DNA of 64,000 bases from Mitsuaria sp. GD03876 (GTDB taxonomy: Bacteria; Pseudomonadota; Gammaproteobacteria; Burkholderiales; Burkholderiaceae_C). Shown here in pieces: positions 16,984-24,426 of this stretch. Where the stretch lies: NCBI RefSeq assembly GCF_029840635.1, contig NZ_JAOCCU010000002.1, positions 186,001-250,000 of the forward strand. The letters run 5' to 3'. The notes beneath the pieces are model-generated. The model was given only the letters and a program-made list of their open reading frames with translations, ran no database searches and was not told where the DNA came from. The first letter of the stretch is position 1; every line of letters starts with the position of its first letter. Made by a program: the position numbers and the translations under genes.

Positions 16984-17352
16984 ATGAAATTCGCTCGCAC
17001 CACGCCCATCCTGCGCATGTTCGACGAGGCCAAGGCCCTGGAGTTCTACGTGCGGTTCCTCGGCTTCAAGGTCGATTGGGAGCATCGGTTCGAACCGGGG
17101 CTGCCGCTGTATCTGCAGATCTCCCGGGACGGCTGCGTGCTGCATCTCTCGGAACACCACGGCGACGGCTGCCCGGGCGCGGCGATGCGGATCGAGACGG
17201 ATGACATCGAGGGCTTCCACGCGGAGCTGAGCGCCAAGCAGTACGGCTACGCGCGACCGGGGCTGGAAGACACGCCGTGGGGCTCCAAGGATGTCTGCGT
17301 GACCGACCCGTTCGGGAATCGGTTGACGTTCACGAATGCGATCAGCACCTGA
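16984..17352 (+). CDS. VOC-family glyoxalase/bleomycin-resistance-like protein
   Basis: Encodes 122 residues, one VOC module with two beta-alpha-beta-beta-beta units. It starts with TTPILRMFDEAKALEFYVRFLGFKV, has the central LHLSEHHGDG and AAMRIETDDI, and ends DVCVTDPFGNRLTF. Candidate metal ligands are His in HLSEHH and the Asp/Asn of DPFGN. The N-terminal pattern is shared with bleomycin/phleomycin-binding proteins and small glyoxalase-like dioxygenases. It lies 16 nt downstream of the quinone oxidoreductase and ends just before a strong hairpin, so the two form one unit. Confidence 0.9.
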   Translation: MKFARTTPILRMFDEAKALEFYVRFLGFKVDWEHRFEPGLPLYLQISRDGCVLHLSEHHGDGCPGAAMRIETDDIEGFHAELSAKQYGYARPGLEDTPWGSKDVCVTDPFGNRLTFTNAIST

Positions 17353-17357
17353 ACCCG

Positions 17358-17390
17358 AAGGGACCTCGACGCGCGACGTCGAGGTCCCTT
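17358..17390. terminator. Strong hairpin after the VOC gene
   Basis: A perfect 13-bp stem (17358-17370 with 17378-17390) closes a 7-nt loop. No T tract follows, so termination may need Rho, or the hairpin may only protect the 3' end. Confidence 0.65.
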
Positions 17391-17402
17391 CGCGCAACGC
17401 CA

Positions 17403-17729
17403 ATGACCATCAATCCTCAAGAGGAATCGCCGGCGATCGATCGGGCCTGCGAGAACACCGCAGCCATCGAGACTCCCGTCGTTCGGCTCACCGGGTGGAA
17501 CAAGGGCGCGTTGACCGTGTCTGCGATCCAGGCGGTTCGCCGGCATTCGTCTCTTGGCCTGTCATCAGCAAAGCAATTGGTCGAGGCTTGCCTGGATGGC
17601 GAGCGGCCTGTCGTCCTGACACGGTCCTTGGAAACGGCCAAGGCGATGGCGTCGGAACTGGCGTCGTTTGGGTTCCAGGCAGAAGTCTGCGATGCGGTCG
17701 AAGAACGCCTCGGTCCGGCGGAGGGATGA
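17403..17729 (+). CDS. Stand-alone ribosomal L7/L12 C-terminal-like domain protein
   Basis: Encodes 108 residues. After a 30-residue N-terminal tail comes VRLTGWNKGALTVSAIQAVR, then LGLSSAKQLVEACLDGERPVVLTRSLETAKAMASELASFGFQAEV. The order K..A-I.AVR....-LGL..AK.LVE....P..L.....A...A.EL..FG...EV is that of the L7/L12 C-terminal domain, which binds translation GTPases. The N-terminal dimerisation half of the ribosomal protein is absent. Small proteins of this kind occur in proteobacteria without known function. GC content looks lower than in neighbours. A 101-residue unknown follows 3 nt later. Fold assignment is by eye. Confidence 0.65.
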   Translation: MTINPQEESPAIDRACENTAAIETPVVRLTGWNKGALTVSAIQAVRRHSSLGLSSAKQLVEACLDGERPVVLTRSLETAKAMASELASFGFQAEVCDAVEERLGPAEG

Positions 17730-17732
17730 GGG

Positions 17733-18038
17733 ATGCCGAAGTCTCTTGAACTCAGGGAACTTGAAGCCTTGGTTGAGGCGGCGCTTCAGCGCTGTACGCC
17801 GGACCAGAGGGACGCGTTCTCGCGCTACCGCGTTCCCTTCTACGAAGTGCCCATTCGTCGAGGCGATGCCTTGGAACGGGTCCATGTCGTCGCCCATCTG
17901 CCGCTCGGCCTGCTGTACTACGAAGACGTGGAAGAAGGCTTCGAGGTGTCGACGTTGGCGGCCGACGGCGCGATTGCCGAGCCCGGCGCCAATCAATTCG
18001 ACCTCCGCCACATCCTTTTCCAGATGGGCCATCGGTAA
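17733..18038 (+). CDS. Hypothetical protein, co-transcribed with the L7/L12-like gene
   Basis: Encodes 101 residues. A purine-rich ribosome site (GGAGGGATGAGGG, 17719-17731) overlaps the end of the preceding gene and sits directly before ATG 17733. The sequence has an N-terminal helix (ELRELEALVEAALQRCTPDQ) and a beta-rich second half (VHVVAHLPLGLLYYEDVEEGFEVSTL). I recognise no family. There is no signal peptide or membrane segment. Tight coupling to the L7/L12-like gene suggests the two products act together. Confidence 0.7.
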   Translation: MPKSLELRELEALVEAALQRCTPDQRDAFSRYRVPFYEVPIRRGDALERVHVVAHLPLGLLYYEDVEEGFEVSTLAADGAIAEPGANQFDLRHILFQMGHR

Positions 18039-18114
18039 GGGCGGAGGCGGGTCGTCGACGCTGCCGTGCGAGCTTCGAGAAGTCACCTCGGCCGGACCAG
18101 ATCGGCGTCACACG

Positions 18115-18531
18115 TCATTCGTTGACGGATGGACTGGGCGGCACCTGCGCCGAGGCCGCCTCTTCAGCGGCCGCCTGACGCGCCCGCGCCCGTCGCTTGA
18201 GGAAGACCTCGATCTCCTTGATCGACTGCAGGTCGCCTCGTTCACGGGCGGCTTCCAGGCCGTGATGCCAGACGACCTCGGCCTCATCCCCGCGGTCCAG
18301 CCGCTCCAGCGCCTTGCCGAGCAGCTTCCAGGCGGCGGAGTAGCTCGGATCCTGCCGGGTGGCCTCCCGCAAGTGGCCTTCGGCCGCTGCGAACTGCTCT
18401 TCGCGCAGGAGCGCCTGGCCCAGGCCGTAGCGCAGCATGGCGCCGTCGCGGCCGCTCGCCAGCAAGCGCTCCAGGTTGGCTCGCAGGCTCTGGGTGGTGG
18501 GAATCGTGGGATTGCCTTGATGGGTCGTCAT
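18115..18531 (-). CDS. TPR-repeat protein
   Basis: Encodes 138 residues with about two to three tetratricopeptide repeats: LRYGLGQALLREEQFAAAEGHLREA, YSAAWKLLGKALERLDRGDEAEVVWHHGLEAA, and a capping helix GDLQSIKEIEVFLKRR. Helix spacing and the small residues at TPR positions 8 and 20 are as expected. It is cytoplasmic, a protein-protein adaptor, partner unknown. The start at 18531 is supported by GAGGTGAAAT upstream. It lies alone in a gene-poor stretch. Confidence 0.8.
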   Translation of the reverse strand: MTTHQGNPTIPTTQSLRANLERLLASGRDGAMLRYGLGQALLREEQFAAAEGHLREATRQDPSYSAAWKLLGKALERLDRGDEAEVVWHHGLEAARERGDLQSIKEIEVFLKRRARARQAAAEEAASAQVPPSPSVNE

Positions 18532-18648
18532 GGGGAGATTTCACCTCTGATTGATTCACCTCACCGGCGCCCCTGCTTGAATCTCGCGTTTCCAGTCATC
18601 CGCATCGGCCCGGCGAACGTAGAACGAGGGTCCAGACTTCGGGACCGC

Positions 18649-18885
18649 ATGATGCGCCGCAGCGAAATGTCCTTCAGGCGATGGCGGGAGGCTGAGTTCC
18701 AGGCTCACCGCCTTCAGGAGGCGCTCGCCGGAGCAGGCGGCGCCAGCCGGGAGACGTTGGCACAACTGGTGGCCCACAGGGCCGTGGCGGCCATGCTGCT
18801 GCGCGAGTACCTGCGCGACACCGCGTCCGACGCCGCGGCGAGCCGGCCCGCCGAGCTCAGGGGAACAGGGCCGGCCTTCCAGTAG
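18649..18885 (+). CDS. Small hypothetical protein, uncertain
   Basis: Encodes 78 residues from ATG 18649, or 71 from ATG 18670. The composition is that of a charged helical protein (FRRWREAEFQAHRLQEALAG, ETLAQLVAHRAVAAMLLREY), plausible for a short helical hairpin. No ribosome site is convincing and no family is recognised. A shorter frame on the other strand (18556-18705, ending FYVRRADADDWKREIQ) overlaps it and has similar claims, so only one of the two can be real. Confidence 0.4.
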   Translation: MMRRSEMSFRRWREAEFQAHRLQEALAGAGGASRETLAQLVAHRAVAAMLLREYLRDTASDAAASRPAELRGTGPAFQ

Positions 18886-18905
18886 GGGCAACGGGAAGCG
18901 CGGCG

Positions 18906-19040
18906 CTAGCGGGCCGCCGTCAACACCCTGTCGACCACGACATCGAGCCAGCCATCGTTCGCCACCGCCTCCGACCGCGCGGCATCGTGGCCCACCTGAA
19001 GGGCGATCTCCGCGTCGCGACCGTGCGCAAGCGCCTCGGG
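18906..19040 (-). other. Open C-terminal-like fragment after the small membrane protein gene
   Basis: Directly after the TGA of the next gene the same frame stays open for 44 codons and ends at TAG (18906-18908). It reads EALAHGRDAEIALQVGHDAA then WLDVVVDRVLTAAR, with protein-like composition but no ATG or GTG near its beginning. It may be the remnant of a truncated gene. Nothing else was seen in 18886-19040. Confidence 0.3.
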
Positions 19041-19298
19041 TCAGCCCGTCTTGATGAGCTTGACCCCGATCACCGCGCTGCCCAGGCCAATCGCGAACCA
19101 CAGCGCCGCAAGCACCCGTTGACCGCCTTCTTCTCCCAGCAGTTCGGCTGCGATGAGCGAGAGCCCGCAAAGGGCTCGGCAGGAAAGGCCTGACGGCGGG
19201 CGTCCATCCGCCACCAACAACTGACGACCAGCGTCAGCCATCACGACGATGCCAACGGCAAGTGCCAACCAAGCGAACCATTTGATGCCACGAGTCAT
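19041..19298 (-). CDS. Small two-helix membrane protein
   Basis: Encodes 85 residues. The first hydrophobic helix is WFAWLALAVGIVVMADAG, the second AALWFAIGLGSAVIGVKLI, with a loop containing SCRALCGLSLIAAELLGEEG between them. The two cysteines could form a disulfide if the loop faces the periplasm. No family recognised. The ATG at 19298 precedes a basic residue and the first helix, as for an inner-membrane protein. It is flanked on both sides by apparent gene remnants. Confidence 0.6.
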   Translation of the reverse strand: MTRGIKWFAWLALAVGIVVMADAGRQLLVADGRPPSGLSCRALCGLSLIAAELLGEEGGQRVLAALWFAIGLGSAVIGVKLIKTG

Positions 19299-19317
19299 CG
19301 AGCGATGGTAAGGGGAG

Positions 19318-19425
19318 GTGCTTCGCGAGCTGTTTCCGACGCGCGAGATCGTGCAGCTGAACATCGACGCGATCGCCGCGGGCGGCGGCGGCATCCACTG
19401 CACGACGCAGCAGCAGCCCGCGTGA
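19318..19425 (+). pseudogene. aguA: 3' remnant of an agmatine deiminase gene
   Basis: The plus strand reads VLRELFPTREIVQLNIDAIA then AGGGGIHCTTQQQPA and a TGA stop at 19423-19425. The GGGGIHC-T-QQ-P ending carries the catalytic Cys of agmatine deiminases (peptidyl-arginine deiminase family, putrescine synthesis) and is almost invariant at their C-terminus. Whole enzymes are about 340-370 residues. Here only 35 codons remain, and upstream lies the 5' end of an unrelated minus-strand gene. The rest was lost by deletion or replacement. Confidence 0.8.
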
Positions 19426-19444
19426 GGCGCAACGGTCCGATCGC

Positions 19445-20902
19445 TCAGCCCTGCTGACCGGCTTGAACGATCCCGGCTTCCCCGGCCTCGTTCCCCTCCA
19501 GCGACCCCAGCGCCCGCCGCAAGCTGCTCGCGCTCGGCTTGTCGACGAACACGCATTGCTTGTTGTGCCGCTTGCAGTGGTCCTTCACCCGCCAGTACGC
19601 GTCGTGGCTGATGCATCCCGTCTGGCAGATCACCAGGTCCGCCGCGGCCAGGCTCGCGTCGAGCTTGGCCACCGCGTCCTCCTCCCCGCCGTCGTGATGC
19701 AGGAACCGTCCGCCCGTGCGCTCGATCAACTGGCGATAGATCGGCACCACCGCCGGCCGTCCGCCGACGCACAGCACCGAGCGCTCGTCCAGTGACGGCA
19801 GCGCCGGCTCGATGGCCAGGGGCGCTTCCGCCTGGCGCGCGCTCTCCGCGTACTGCGCGAGCTGGCGCTCCATCTGCGACAGCGTCTGCTGCAGCTCATC
19901 CGCGCGTCGCTGCTCCCGCTCCGCCTGCTGCCGAGCGGCCAGCAGCGCGCGTTTCAGCTGATGCAGCCGTTCCTGCTGCGTCTGCAGCTGCCGCGCCTGC
20001 TCATGCCGATGCCGCAAGCCGGGAATGCTTTCCTCGAGTTGCTGCATCTCCTCCCGCAACCCGGCCGTCAGCGTGTCGCGCGCCATCAGCTCGCCGCGCA
20101 GCCGCAGGCACTCCGCCTGCGACGCCTCCAGCGCCTGCGCCCGCTCCGCCAGCAGCCGCGTGCTGCGCGATTGCGCCTGCGCCAGCTCGCGCGCCAGCAC
20201 CGCGTTCTCGTCGTGCAGTTCATCGAGCCGCTGCAGGTCGGCCCGGTTGGCCGAGCCCACCTGGTGCTGCAGCATGTGGATGTCGCGCAGCACCTGCTCC
20301 TGCAGCGCCGCGTCGCAGCGCGCGTGCGTCAGCGCGCCCCACAGCGCGCCGCCGACGTCGTTGCCCTGCTGCGCCGCGTTCCACCAGCGCGTCAGCGCCT
20401 CGGCCGTCTTGTGCTGCGACGACTGCCGCAGCGCGATCGCATAGCGCTGGTCCAGCTCCTTCTGCAGCATCTCCGACACCGCACCGCGACGCGCGCATTC
20501 GTTGATCGCGCCGCAGTGCATCTCGTAGTCGTTGGTCAGCGTCTGACCGCCGAGCACCTTGCCCAGCTTGCGCCGCAGCACCGGCATCGGCAGGCACACG
20601 CCGATCACCGGGCACAGCGCCTGCGACGGCAGTTCCCACAGCCGGCGCCGCCGCGAGCCGCGCGGCACCGGCGTCTCGTCCGAGGCCGAGGACGGCGCCT
20701 CGCCGCGCGCCAGCGCCTGGGCCAGCGGCAGCCCCGCCACCGCGGCCGGCACCGCGTCGCCTTCCTGCAGGAAGACACCGCCGCCGGTCACCGCGCCCGC
20801 GGCGGACCCGAGCAGCGGGAAGTCGCCGCTGGAGCCCGCGGGGCCGGCGTCCGGCCGGGCCAGCAGGTTCAGGAGCGAGAGGGAAGAGGGCTTGTCGCAC
20901 AT
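19445..20902 (-). CDS. DUF2325 coiled-coil protein, last gene of the hemin operon
   Basis: Encodes 485 residues. About 200 N-terminal residues of unclear fold (CPVIGVCLPMPVLRRKLGKV, DYEMHCGAINECARRG) are followed by a long coiled coil (about 200-370, Gln/Leu/Arg/Glu heptads). The C-terminal DUF2325 domain reads SVLCVGGRPAVVPIYRQLIE, GRFLHHDGG, ADLVICQTGCISHDAYWRVK, DHCKRHNKQCVFVDKPS. DUF2325 proteins of Burkholderiales often sit in hemin-uptake clusters. The conserved Cys/His residues could bind heme or metal, but no function is established to my knowledge. It starts 12 nt after tonB, so it is part of the same operon. Confidence 0.85.
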   Translation of the reverse strand: MCDKPSSLSLLNLLARPDAGPAGSSGDFPLLGSAAGAVTGGGVFLQEGDAVPAAVAGLPLAQALARGEAPSSASDETPVPRGSRRRRLWELPSQALCPVIGVCLPMPVLRRKLGKVLGGQTLTNDYEMHCGAINECARRGAVSEMLQKELDQRYAIALRQSSQHKTAEALTRWWNAAQQGNDVGGALWGALTHARCDAALQEQVLRDIHMLQHQVGSANRADLQRLDELHDENAVLARELAQAQSRSTRLLAERAQALEASQAECLRLRGELMARDTLTAGLREEMQQLEESIPGLRHRHEQARQLQTQQERLHQLKRALLAARQQAEREQRRADELQQTLSQMERQLAQYAESARQAEAPLAIEPALPSLDERSVLCVGGRPAVVPIYRQLIERTGGRFLHHDGGEEDAVAKLDASLAAADLVICQTGCISHDAYWRVKDHCKRHNKQCVFVDKPSASSLRRALGSLEGNEAGEAGIVQAGQQG

Positions 20903-20914
20903 GGCGTGGACTCC

Positions 20915-21670
20915 TTACTGCAGGGTGGACGGCTGGAGCGCGAAACGCACCGGGTACTCGACCCAGCTGACCAGGCGCTGGTCGCCGCGCCGGGCCGGGA
21001 TGTAGGGACAGGACTCGGCCACGCGCCGCGCGGCCTCGTCCAGCAGCCGCCAGCCGCTGCCGCCGGCCACCACGACTTCCGCCGCGCGGCCCTCGGCATC
21101 GACCTTCACCCGCAGCAAGACCTGACCCTGGATGCCGCGCTCGCGCAGCATCGCCGGGTAGTGGTGCGTGGTCTGGCGCTCGCTGCACAGGCGGTGATCG
21201 GCCGGCAGGCCGGCCGGCGTTTCCGAAGGGACCGGCACGGGCGGCGGCGGCATCGTCGTCGCCGCGACGGCCGTGACCGCGGCCACCGCCACGGGACGCG
21301 GCGCGGTCGCCGAACTGAGCTCGGCGGCGATCGCCGGCGCGGACGCGCCTGGCGGGTCGAATCGCAAGGGCGTCGTCGCGACGGACACCGGCGGCGTCGC
21401 CTCGATCTGCACCGTCGGCGGCGGGATGTCGGGGACCGGCGGCGCGGACAGCATCGCGCGCGGCAGTTCCACCGGCACCGGCGTGGTCGTCGGCGCCGGC
21501 GCGGCCGAGGACGGCAGCAGGCGCGCGCTGATCGTCAGCGGGATCGCCGCCTTCGGCCGCGGCGCGAAGGCGCTGGCCAGCGCCAGCAGCAGCGCCGCGT
21601 GGACCGCGGCGGTCACCGCCCAGCCGCGCCAGCGCGGGCGGTCATGCAGCCGCAGGGTCAATGCGCTCAT
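20915..21670 (-). CDS. tonB: TonB energy-transducing protein
   Basis: Encodes 251 residues. One N-terminal signal anchor (WAVTAAVHAALLLALASAFA) contains the His of the S/H motif. A Pro/Ala/Val-rich periplasmic spacer follows (about 60-165). The C-terminal TonB domain reads YPAMLRERGIQGQVLLRVKV, DEAARRVAESCPYIPAR, VEYPVRFAL. TonB couples ExbBD proton-motive energy to outer-membrane receptors. No exbBD genes are here, so this copy must use ExbBD from elsewhere. The ATG overlaps the hmuV stop (ATGA), fixing the start and the operon order. It is probably dedicated to the hemin receptor encoded upstream. Confidence 0.92.
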   Translation of the reverse strand: MSALTLRLHDRPRWRGWAVTAAVHAALLLALASAFAPRPKAAIPLTISARLLPSSAAPAPTTTPVPVELPRAMLSAPPVPDIPPPTVQIEATPPVSVATTPLRFDPPGASAPAIAAELSSATAPRPVAVAAVTAVAATTMPPPPVPVPSETPAGLPADHRLCSERQTTHHYPAMLRERGIQGQVLLRVKVDAEGRAAEVVVAGGSGWRLLDEAARRVAESCPYIPARRGDQRLVSWVEYPVRFALQPSTLQ

Positions 21671-22455
21671 GCGCGCGCTCCCACGCGTGTCGTGAGCCGC
21701 GGCAGGACCGCGAGGCCGTGTTCGTCCTCGAGCAGCCGCAACGGCGTGTCGTAGAGCTGTTCCAGCAGCGGCAGCGCCGCGGGCACCGCGTCGCAGTCGG
21801 CCAGCATCCGGCCGGCCTTCATCAGCCACAGGCGCTCGAAGTGGTTCATCGCCAGGTTCAGGTCGTGCAGCACCGCGACCAGCGCATGCCCGCGCGCCGC
21901 AGCGAACTCGGACATCGCCGCCATCAGCGAGACGCTCAGTCCCGGATCGAGCGCCGCTACCGGCTCGTCGACCAGCAGCAGGCCGTCGCGCGCGTCCCAG
22001 GCCTGCGCGAACACCCGCGCCAGCTGCACGCGGGCCTGCTCGCCGCCCGACAGGGTGTCGAAACGCCGGCCGAGCAGATGCCCGGCCTGGGCTTGCGCCA
22101 GCGCCTCGCGCACGATCGTGTCCTGCTGACCGTCGCCCTGGCGCGCGACGCGGCCCAGCGCGACCACCAGCTCCACCGGCAGCCCGAAGGCGACGCCATG
22201 TTGCTGCGGCAGAACCGCGCGCCGGCGCGCCAATGCCGCCGGCGACCAGGTCTCCAGCGGCTGGCCGTCGAATCGAATCGTGCCGGCGGCCGGCCGCAGC
22301 TCGCGCGCGACGAGCCGCAGCAGCGTCGACTTGCCCGCGCCGCTCGGGCCGAGGATCGCGATGCGCTCGCCCGCGTCGACGCGCAGCGTCACCGGGCCGA
22401 TCGCGGCGCCGCCCAGCGTGACCCGCAGGTCCTGCAGGCTCAGCAGCGCCGGCAT
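21667..22455 (-). CDS. hmuV: Hemin ABC transporter ATP-binding protein HmuV
   Basis: Encodes 262 residues. It has Walker A GPSGAGKST, a Q-loop (VLPQQHG), signature LSGGEQARVQLAR, Walker B GLLLVDEPVAALD and the switch His in VAVLHDLNLA. It belongs to the FecCD/BtuCD-type ATPases. It powers HmuU for transport of heme from the periplasm. The ATG shares one base with the hmuU stop (TGATG), and its own stop overlaps tonB. The length is normal for HmuV. Confidence 0.95.
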   Translation of the reverse strand: MPALLSLQDLRVTLGGAAIGPVTLRVDAGERIAILGPSGAGKSTLLRLVARELRPAAGTIRFDGQPLETWSPAALARRRAVLPQQHGVAFGLPVELVVALGRVARQGDGQQDTIVREALAQAQAGHLLGRRFDTLSGGEQARVQLARVFAQAWDARDGLLLVDEPVAALDPGLSVSLMAAMSEFAAARGHALVAVLHDLNLAMNHFERLWLMKAGRMLADCDAVPAALPLLEQLYDTPLRLLEDEHGLAVLPRLTTRVGARA

Positions 22456-23528
22456 CACGCGCTCCCCAGGCGGCGCACCGCGCCGCGCAGCAGGAACAGG
22501 AACCACGGCGCGCCGATCAGCGCGCTGAACACGCCGACCGGGATCTCCGCCGGCACCGCCAGCGTCCGCGCGAAGGTGTCCGCGATCACCAGCAGCAGCG
22601 CGCCGGCGAGCATCGCGCTGGGCAGCACGCGGCGCTGATCCGCGTCGACCAGCTGGCGCGCCAGGTGCGGCGCCATCAGGCCGATGAAGGCGATGTTCCC
22701 GCACCAGGCGACCGCCAGCGCCGACAGCAGCGCGACCATCGTGATGCACTGCCAGCGCAGCCGCTCGACGTCGATGCCGACGTGGGCCGCCGCCGCCTCG
22801 CCCAGCGCCAGCGCGTTCAGGCGCGGCGCCACGCGCAGCGCGACGGCGCCCAGCACCAGCAGCGCGCCGCCCATCGCCGCGGCCATGATCCAGTTGGCGC
22901 CGGCCAGCGAGCCCAGCGTCCAGAAGTTGATCGCGCGCAGCTGCTCGTCGTTGGCGATGAAGCTGCACAGGCCGACGATCGCGAAGGTCATGGCCTGCAG
23001 CGCCAGCCCGCACAGCAGCAGCGCCGCGATCGAGCCCGGCGCCAGCCAGCGCGACAACCGGTCCAGCGAGAAACACACCGCCAGCGCGCCGCCGAAACCG
23101 ACCAGCGGCAGCAGCCACAGGCGCGCCTCGGCGGGCAGCGCCGCGTGCAGGCCGGCGAAGACGGTCAGCGTCAGCGCCACCGCCGCGGCCGCGCCGCTGG
23201 TGACGCCCAGCAGGCTGGGCTCCGCCATCGGATTGCGGAACAGCGCCTGGCTGAGCGCGCCGGCCAGGCCCAGCGCCGCGCCCACCGCCAGCGTCAGCCC
23301 GATGCGCGGCAGCCGCAGCTGCCACAGCACATGCGCGCCGCCGGTCTTGGCCGCGTCGCTCCACGGCCCGTTGAGCCAGTCCGCCGCCGCGATCGGCACC
23401 GCGCCGAACTGCACGGCCACGATCACCGTCAGCGCCAGCGCGACGGCCAGCAGCAGCGGCCGCGGCCAGGCCCGCCGCGCCGTCGCGAGCGCGACCGGCG
23501 GGGGCAGGGCGGAACCGAGCGTGCTCAT
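22455..23528 (-). CDS. hmuU: Hemin ABC transporter permease HmuU
   Basis: Encodes 357 residues of the FecCD permease family, about 10 membrane helices. Family landmarks are LRLPRIGLTLAVGAALGLAG, QALFRNPMAEPSLLGVTSGA, WTLGSLAGANW and CGNIAFIGLMAPHLAR, the coupling region to the ATPase. The inner-membrane channel works as a dimer with two HmuV. The start ATG 23528 follows hmuT by 22 nt; the stop overlaps hmuV. Confidence 0.95.
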   Translation of the reverse strand: MSTLGSALPPPVALATARRAWPRPLLLAVALALTVIVAVQFGAVPIAAADWLNGPWSDAAKTGGAHVLWQLRLPRIGLTLAVGAALGLAGALSQALFRNPMAEPSLLGVTSGAAAAVALTLTVFAGLHAALPAEARLWLLPLVGFGGALAVCFSLDRLSRWLAPGSIAALLLCGLALQAMTFAIVGLCSFIANDEQLRAINFWTLGSLAGANWIMAAAMGGALLVLGAVALRVAPRLNALALGEAAAAHVGIDVERLRWQCITMVALLSALAVAWCGNIAFIGLMAPHLARQLVDADQRRVLPSAMLAGALLLVIADTFARTLAVPAEIPVGVFSALIGAPWFLFLLRGAVRRLGSA

Positions 23529-23550
23529 CGCCGTGTCCGTCGAGCGGCGT

Positions 23551-24426
23551 TCACGCCGTCTTGCCCGCCGGCGCATGCAGACCCTGCGCCAGCGTGGCCA
23601 GCGCCCGCGGCGCGCGCGGCCCGAAACCGAGCAGCTCCATCGTCTCCATGACGAGGACGCGCCGCTGCTGGCCGGCCGGCGTCTGCGCCAGGCCCGGCAG
23701 CTTGAGCAGGCCGTCGACGCCGCCGCTGGCCTCGACACCCTGCGTCGTCGCCAGGATCACGTCGGGCGCCGCGGCGATCGCCGCCTCGGGCGACAGCATC
23801 TTGTAGCCCTGCGCGTCGGCCAGCGCATTGGTCCCGCCGGCGTAGACGATCATCGCGTCCGCGCCGGTGGCCGAGCCCGCGATGCGCGCCTGGTTCGCGG
23901 CGTTGGACAGCACGAACAGCACGCGCGGCGCGCGGTGGCCGGCGGCCAGCGTCGTCACCCGCGCGCGGCTGGCGGCCCATTCGGCCTGCAGCTTCTGCGC
24001 GAGCGCCGCGGCCTGCGCCTCGCGGCCCAGCAGCTCGCCCAGGCGCCTGGTGCGCTCGAGCACGCCTTCGAAATGAAACTCGGAGCGCAGCACGTGAAGC
24101 GGCACCTTGGCCGCCTCCAGCTGGCGCAGCACCGGCGGCGGGCCGGCCTCCTCGGTGGCGACGACCAGCGTCGGCGCCAGCGACAGCAGGCCTTCGGCGG
24201 CCAGCGTGCGCGCGTAGCCGACGTTGGGCAGCTTCGTCGCCGCGGCCGGGTACAGCGAGGTGCTGTCCACGCCCACCAGCTCGCCTTGCGCGCCGAGCTC
24301 GTAGATCAGCTCGGTCAGCGCGCCGCCGATGCTGATGATCCGGCGCGGCGCGGCCGAGGCGCGGCCGCCGACGCCCATCAGCGCCGCGGCCGGCACGATC
24401 GACAGGACCTGGCGCCGGCTCAGCAC
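23551..24426 (-). CDS. hmuT: Periplasmic hemin-binding protein HmuT
   Basis: Encodes 291 residues from GTG 24426, four bases inside the end of hmuS. This start gives a Tat-like leader (LSRRQVLSIVPAAALMGVGG RASA region). The mature protein is a class III binding protein: RRIISIGGALTELIYELGAQ, LVGVDSTSLYP, LPNVGYARTLAAEGLLSLAP, then AGGTNALADAQGYKMLSPE. The Tyr in the YAR loop is a likely heme ligand in this family (Tyr-based HmuT/ShuT). It hands heme to HmuUV. Confidence 0.92.
   Translation of the reverse strand: MLSRRQVLSIVPAAALMGVGGRASAAPRRIISIGGALTELIYELGAQGELVGVDSTSLYPAAATKLPNVGYARTLAAEGLLSLAPTLVVATEEAGPPPVLRQLEAAKVPLHVLRSEFHFEGVLERTRRLGELLGREAQAAALAQKLQAEWAASRARVTTLAAGHRAPRVLFVLSNAANQARIAGSATGADAMIVYAGGTNALADAQGYKMLSPEAAIAAAPDVILATTQGVEASGGVDGLLKLPGLAQTPAGQQRRVLVMETMELLGFGPRAPRALATLAQGLHAPAGKTA

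Noticed and set aside
18556-18705. Short minus-strand frame ending FYVRRADADDWKREIQ
   Set aside because: It overlaps a plus-strand small ORF and has only a possible GTG start; too little to list as a gene beside its competitor.
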